A DNA stretch of 36,617 nt from assembly GCA_002929055.1 (NCBI GenBank), contig PERY01000026.1, positions 1-36,617 on the forward strand. The letters run 5' to 3'. Under the pieces are notes generated by a model, which saw only the letters and a list, made by a program, of their open reading frames with translations, had not been told where the DNA came from and ran no database searches. The first letter of the stretch is position 1; every line of letters begins with the position of its first letter. Source of the DNA: Methylocystis sp. (GTDB lineage Bacteria; Pseudomonadota; Alphaproteobacteria; Rhizobiales; Beijerinckiaceae). Below, piece by piece: positions 33,456 to 36,617 of this stretch. A program made the position numbers and the translations under genes.

Positions 33456-34226
33456 TCACTCTGTCAGAAGCGCCACGCCTTCCTTGCCGAGCAGACGATG
33501 CACGTTCAGGAGCAACTGTAGCACAACGCCGAAGACGCCGAGCGCCATCCATCCAAAGAACACGAAGCCCCAGTGCAGCGGCGCCACGAACAGCTCTTCC
33601 ATGAACCAGAAGGTGTGGCCCCACTCGTTGAGCCCGACATTCGGAATGATCATGAAGGGACCGATCGACACGATCAGATAGGCGAGCGAATATCCCTTGG
33701 AGAAATAGGGAATCCGCGTCTTCGCATGGAAGAAGGCGCCAATCGCGATCACCGAATAGATCGGATAGCTCATGTAGAACTCGATGATGTGCGACGGGGT
33801 GAAATCGGTGTCGCGGATCACCGTCATGTGCCAGGTGCCGTCCTGCTCCGTGAAGAAGGAAGCGCCCCAGTAGATCGCCGCCGCATAGACGACGAGCCAC
33901 TTCACATTGTCGACGATGGCGCGCATCTCCTGACGCGGCGTCACGGTCGACATGTCCCGCACGCGCGTCTTCCAGAGGTAGCCGGCGAGGCCAATGCCCG
34001 AAACCAGCTCCAGCGGAATTTCGGTCCACAGTATGCTCATCCAGTATGTCTGGAACTCCGGCGCGAAAGAGTCGAGGCCCGCCCGCCAGCCATAGACCTG
34101 CTCGTAGATGCGCACGATCAGATAGAAAGTATTGAGAAGGGCGAGGCCGATCCACATTCCCCTGAGATCGACGATTGGCTTGTCTACGGCGACTGCGCCC
34201 GCCGCTGTCTGCGTTGTCACGCTCAT
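33456..34226 (-). CDS. pmoC: Particulate methane monooxygenase subunit C (orphan copy)
   Basis: A 256-residue membrane protein with about six helices, matching PmoC of type II methanotrophs (LDSFAPEFQTYWM, DTDFTPSHIIEFY, NVGLNEWGHTFWFMEELF). The metal ligands of the CuC site are present as Asp129, His133 and His146 (EQDGTWH and FTPSH), and those of the CuD site as Asn200, His204 and His218. The protein thus looks functional. Start ATG 34224-34226 has GGAGG seven bases upstream. No pmoA or pmoB is next to it: downstream is convergent ygfZ, upstream a divergent AraC-type gene. Extra single pmoC copies are known in methanotrophs, but their role is uncertain. Confidence 0.95.
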   Translation of the reverse strand: MSVTTQTAAGAVAVDKPIVDLRGMWIGLALLNTFYLIVRIYEQVYGWRAGLDSFAPEFQTYWMSILWTEIPLELVSGIGLAGYLWKTRVRDMSTVTPRQEMRAIVDNVKWLVVYAAAIYWGASFFTEQDGTWHMTVIRDTDFTPSHIIEFYMSYPIYSVIAIGAFFHAKTRIPYFSKGYSLAYLIVSIGPFMIIPNVGLNEWGHTFWFMEELFVAPLHWGFVFFGWMALGVFGVVLQLLLNVHRLLGKEGVALLTE

Positions 34227-34312
34227 TTCTGTTCCTCCATTTCGACCGGAAGCGACCAACGCCTTCCGATGAAGCGAGGATACGCGTCACGTGGGGCTTG
34301 CCAGCATGGCTG

Positions 34313-34374
34313 ATTTGCCATTAATGTTGCAAAGTCAGACAGCGAATCTGCCATTATAGAGGCTATATCTGCCA
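34313..34374. promoter_or_regulatory. Three phased direct repeats, ATYTGCCA
   Basis: ATTTGCCA at 34313-34320, ATCTGCCA at 34346-34353 and ATCTGCCA at 34367-34374 lie in the 162-base divergent gap between pmoC and the AraC-type gene. The offsets are 33 and 21 bases, close to three and two helical turns, so all three face the same side of DNA. This is the pattern expected of AraC-family half-sites. The last one ends 14 bases before the regulator start, which fits autoregulation. Confidence 0.6.
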
Positions 34375-34388
34375 CCCCGGGTCGGAAC

Positions 34389-35372
34389 ATGGACATTGCG
34401 ATTCTTGGATATGACGACTGTTTGGGTCAGGGATTCGTCGGCGCGGCCGATCTTCTCCTGTTGAGCCGACGTTTGTTGAAGAACGCCGCACAACCCGATC
34501 CTTATCGCGTCGTCACGGTGACTTATGATGGCGCGCCCTTCCGTGACGGCTTTGGACGGACTCATTTGGCGGATGCGTCCTTTTCGACGCTCGACGGCTG
34601 CGCGGCGGTCATCGTCCCGCCCTACCTTTGCAACGCCGACTCGGCGGAGCCGACCACCCCAGCGATCAGCGCCGCCGCTGGATGGTTGAGACGTCAGCAC
34701 GCTCTGGGCGCGATAGTGGCGGCGTCGTGCAACGGCGTCTTTCTTCTCGGCGAAGCCGGACTGCTGGACGGACGGCGCTGCACGACGACATGGTGGCGCC
34801 ACGATGAGTTGAAGTCGCGTTATCCTCGCGCTGACGCCGCCTGGGGCGCCTCGCTCATGGAAGACCGGCGAGTCGTCACCGCCGGCGGCCCGTTGTCCTG
34901 GATCGATTTATCGCTGCTTGTCCTGCGCGAGCTTTGCGGCGGAGAAGCCGCCAAGAAGGCCGCGGACTTCACTGTCGTCGACACAGCGTCTTCAACGCAG
35001 ACGATCTATATTCCGCCGGGACATCTCACCGCCTCGAATCCCTTTGTGCTCGAGGCGGAGCATGTCGTTCGCCAAGCGGGAGACGCGCCGATGACCTCGG
35101 CGCAACTGGCGCGCGCGCTGAATGTATCGGAACGCACGCTGCATCGGCGGTTGAAAGAGGCGACGGGGGAGACCCCGAAACATTTCCTGGACCGAGTTCG
35201 CTTCGAAGCGGCGCGGATGCTGCTGGAAACGACGCAGAACTCCGTGAAACAACTCGCCTCTGCCTCGGGCTACGCTGACGAGACGAGTTTCAGGCGGGCT
35301 TTCCGGCGCTATGCGGGCATGACGCCGGGCGCTTACCGTTCCTGGTCGCTGGCGCGACGCAGCGCCAAATGA
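34389..35372 (+). CDS. GlxA-type AraC family transcriptional regulator
   Basis: A 327-residue regulator with an N-terminal DJ-1/PfpI-like domain (1-190; AASCNGVFLLGEAGLLDGRRCTTTWW contains the nucleophile-elbow-like Cys) and a C-terminal AraC DNA-binding domain (about 220-320) with two helix-turn-helix units: SAQLARALNVSERTLHRRL and VKQLASASGYADETSFRRAF, closing with GMTPGAYR. The DJ-1 domain probably senses a small molecule and is not proteolytic. It is divergent from pmoC with three phased repeats between them, so control of pmoC and of itself is a reasonable inference. Confidence 0.9.
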   Translation: MDIAILGYDDCLGQGFVGAADLLLLSRRLLKNAAQPDPYRVVTVTYDGAPFRDGFGRTHLADASFSTLDGCAAVIVPPYLCNADSAEPTTPAISAAAGWLRRQHALGAIVAASCNGVFLLGEAGLLDGRRCTTTWWRHDELKSRYPRADAAWGASLMEDRRVVTAGGPLSWIDLSLLVLRELCGGEAAKKAADFTVVDTASSTQTIYIPPGHLTASNPFVLEAEHVVRQAGDAPMTSAQLARALNVSERTLHRRLKEATGETPKHFLDRVRFEAARMLLETTQNSVKQLASASGYADETSFRRAFRRYAGMTPGAYRSWSLARRSAK

Positions 35373-35381
35373 AGCGCTCGC

Positions 35382-35540
35382 TCAGCGATGAATGACGTCC
35401 AGCGCAAAGTCGAGGGCGCGCACGACCTCGACATTGGCGAAGATGATTCCCGCGACCGCCGCGATGACGATCGCCAGATCCTTGAGGGATAGCCGCTTGA
35501 TAGACTGCGCCGGATCCCGGCTCGCCGTCTGGATGTCCAT
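35382..35540 (-). CDS. 52-residue single-pass membrane protein
   Basis: A short frame starts at ATG 35538-35540 behind GGGAGCGGG and ends at TGA 35382-35384. The protein is a polar basic head (MDIQTASRDPAQSIKRLS), one transmembrane helix (about 20-37, LKDLAIVIAAVAGIIFANVE) and a short tail ending in VIHR. The good ribosome site and amphipathic layout favour a real gene. It is convergent with the AraC-type gene, nine bases apart. Function unknown. Confidence 0.6.
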   Translation of the reverse strand: MDIQTASRDPAQSIKRLSLKDLAIVIAAVAGIIFANVEVVRALDFALDVIHR

Positions 35541-35593
35541 GTTTCCCGCTCCCAGCCCAATGCGGTTATCAACCCCGCATGAATCTTATGCGA

Positions 35594-35692
35594 CGAAGGT
35601 AAAAACCTTCGAAACGTTTCCGTTCTTCACGCTTTCGTTTCGTCACAAAGCTCGATAAGTTCCGGCCCGCTCGACCGTCAGCGGGCTTTTTT
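35594..35692 (+). ncRNA. Candidate structured leader or small RNA before mch
   Basis: In the 215-base gap before mch there is a 7-bp hairpin CGAAGGT-AAAA-ACCTTCG (35594-35611, just after GAATCTTATG), a 10-bp palindrome GAAACGTTTC (35611-35620), then a terminator hairpin. No reading frame with a ribosome site is present. It could be a short RNA ending at the terminator or an attenuating leader of mch. No known RNA family is recognised. Confidence 0.35.
35665..35692 (+). terminator. Intrinsic terminator upstream of mch
   Basis: GCCCGCT (35665-35671) pairs with AGCGGGC (35680-35686) around an 8-base loop and is followed by six T residues. It lies 64 bases before the mch start on the same strand and about 290 bases after the nearest upstream plus-strand gene. 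Confidence 0.85.
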
Positions 35693-35755
35693 GCTAGTTA
35701 CACCCGCAAGAAATGAGTCGGTAGAGCCACAGAAAATTCGAGGGAAGGACCACCA

Positions 35756-36617
35756 GTGAGCGCAAGCGAAAACACCGGCCGCGTGACGGCCAGCGTCAAT
35801 TTTCTCGCAGGCGAGATCGTCGACCGCCTCGTTGCGGGGGCGGAGCGTTACCGTGTGTCGGTTTCCCGCGGGAGCCTCGGCGAACTGCTGATCGACGCCG
35901 GCGCCAGGGTCGCGGGCGGGATCGACGTCGGCCTGCTGCTCACGGAAATCTGCATGGGCGGGTTGGGCAAGGTCACGCTCTCGCATGCGCCGGGCGCCGC
36001 CAAATGGCCGTTCTGGTTGACCGTCGCCAGCAACGACCCCGTCGTCGCCTGCCTCGCGAGCCAATACGCCGGCTGGAGCCTCTCACATGAGAAATTCTTT
36101 GCGCTGGGCTCCGGCCCCGGCCGCGCCCAGGCGCGCGTCGAAAAGCTCTTCGAGGAGTTGACCTACACGGACAAGGCCGACCGCGTCACGATCGTGCTGG
36201 AGAGCGCAAAGCCGCCGCCGCCGGAAGTCGTGACGAAAGTCGCGGAGAAGTCCGGCGTCTCGCCCGAAAAGGTCGCTTTCGTCTATGCGCCGACGCATTC
36301 GCTCGCCGGCAGCGTGCAGGTCGTCGGCCGCGTGCTCGAGGTTGCGCTGCACAAGGCGCATGAGCTGCACTTCCCGCTGGACAACATCATCGACGGAATC
36401 GCCACGGCGCCGCTCTCGCCGCCCCACCCGGATTTCGTGAAGGCGATGGGCCGCACCAATGACGCGATCATCTACGCGGGCCGCGCGCATCTGTTCGTAA
36501 AAGGCCCGGCTGACGCCGCGAAGGCGCTCGCAGAGAAACTGCCGAGCCATAATTCGCGCGACTACGGCCAGCCCTTCGCGGACATCTTCAAGGCGTACGA
36601 CTACGACTTCTACAAGG
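35756..36617 (+). CDS. mch: Methenyltetrahydromethanopterin cyclohydrolase (3' truncated)
   Basis: Interconverts methenyl- and formyl-H4MPT in the formaldehyde oxidation pathway of methylotrophs; soluble and cytoplasmic. The visible 287 residues follow the Mch family: ASVNFLAGEIVDRLV, LIDAGARVAGGIDVGLLLTEICMGGLG, FFALGSGPGRAQA, VAFVYAPTHSLAGSVQVVGR and KAMGRTNDAIIYAGRAHLFV. The start is GTG 35756 with AAGGA six bases upstream. The gene runs off the window; a few dozen residues are missing. A structured leader with terminator precedes it. Confidence 0.95.
   Translation, partial: MSASENTGRVTASVNFLAGEIVDRLVAGAERYRVSVSRGSLGELLIDAGARVAGGIDVGLLLTEICMGGLGKVTLSHAPGAAKWPFWLTVASNDPVVACLASQYAGWSLSHEKFFALGSGPGRAQARVEKLFEELTYTDKADRVTIVLESAKPPPPEVVTKVAEKSGVSPEKVAFVYAPTHSLAGSVQVVGRVLEVALHKAHELHFPLDNIIDGIATAPLSPPHPDFVKAMGRTNDAIIYAGRAHLFVKGPADAAKALAEKLPSHNSRDYGQPFADIFKAYDYDFYK

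Noticed and set aside
34227..34388. A sigma-70 promoter for pmoC around TTGCAA 34327-34332
   Set aside because: No convincing -10 hexamer at 16-18 bases on either strand.

Overview
The window comes from a GC-rich alphaproteobacterium and most likely from a type II methanotroph of the Methylocystis/Methylosinus kind. The direct evidence is a pmoC gene (particulate methane monooxygenase subunit C) with all known metal ligands, and an mch gene (methenyl-H4MPT cyclohydrolase of the C1 pathway) running off the right edge. The split pntAA-pntAB-pntB set preceded by a tiny aa3 oxidase subunit IV, the metX-metW pair and the paired M16 peptidases beside lspA also fit this group. I saw no rRNA, tRNA, insertion sequence, prophage or CRISPR.

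Layout. 1-12 kb is housekeeping: the tail of an unknown gene, metX-metW, a CRP/FNR regulator with a DUF1636 protein, ppa, a small sigma/anti-sigma pair divergent from fabI, a class V aminotransferase, two M16 peptidase genes, a secreted protein and lspA. 12-18 kb holds the HrcA/CIRCE-type groESL operon and the proton-translocating transhydrogenase genes, closed by a strong bidirectional terminator.

17.9-25.9 kb is the most interesting part: two divergent transcription units that look like a copper-responsive TonB uptake system. Leftward, a short DUF2946 reading frame precedes a TonB-dependent receptor. Rightward, a second DUF2946 frame precedes exbB, exbD, tonB, a soluble TonB-domain-like protein, a Cys/His-bearing Asp-box beta-propeller and a periplasmic thioredoxin. 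Both DUF2946 frames carry a C-x-x-C motif and end in R-A-P-P three or one residues before the stop. Those are the two elements reported for the Bordetella CruR copper-sensing upstream ORF, in which copper binding relieves nascent-chain arrest and allows Rho termination. A divergent pair of such leaders, one for the receptor and one for its energising machinery, is an inference from sequence but a specific and testable one.

25.9-33.3 kb returns to ordinary genes: PduO-type cobalamin adenosyltransferase, a twin-TM small protein, a DUF4175-type membrane protein, small hypotheticals including a Gly/Trp-rich secreted repeat protein, a dihydroorotase-family protein with one changed metal ligand, and ygfZ. 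33.4-36.6 kb is the C1 end: an orphan pmoC divergent from a GlxA-type AraC regulator with three helically phased direct repeats between them, a 52-residue membrane protein, a structured leader or small RNA with an intrinsic terminator, and mch. Copper uptake and a copper enzyme subunit about 8 kb apart make a plausible functional theme, but nothing in the sequence proves joint regulation.
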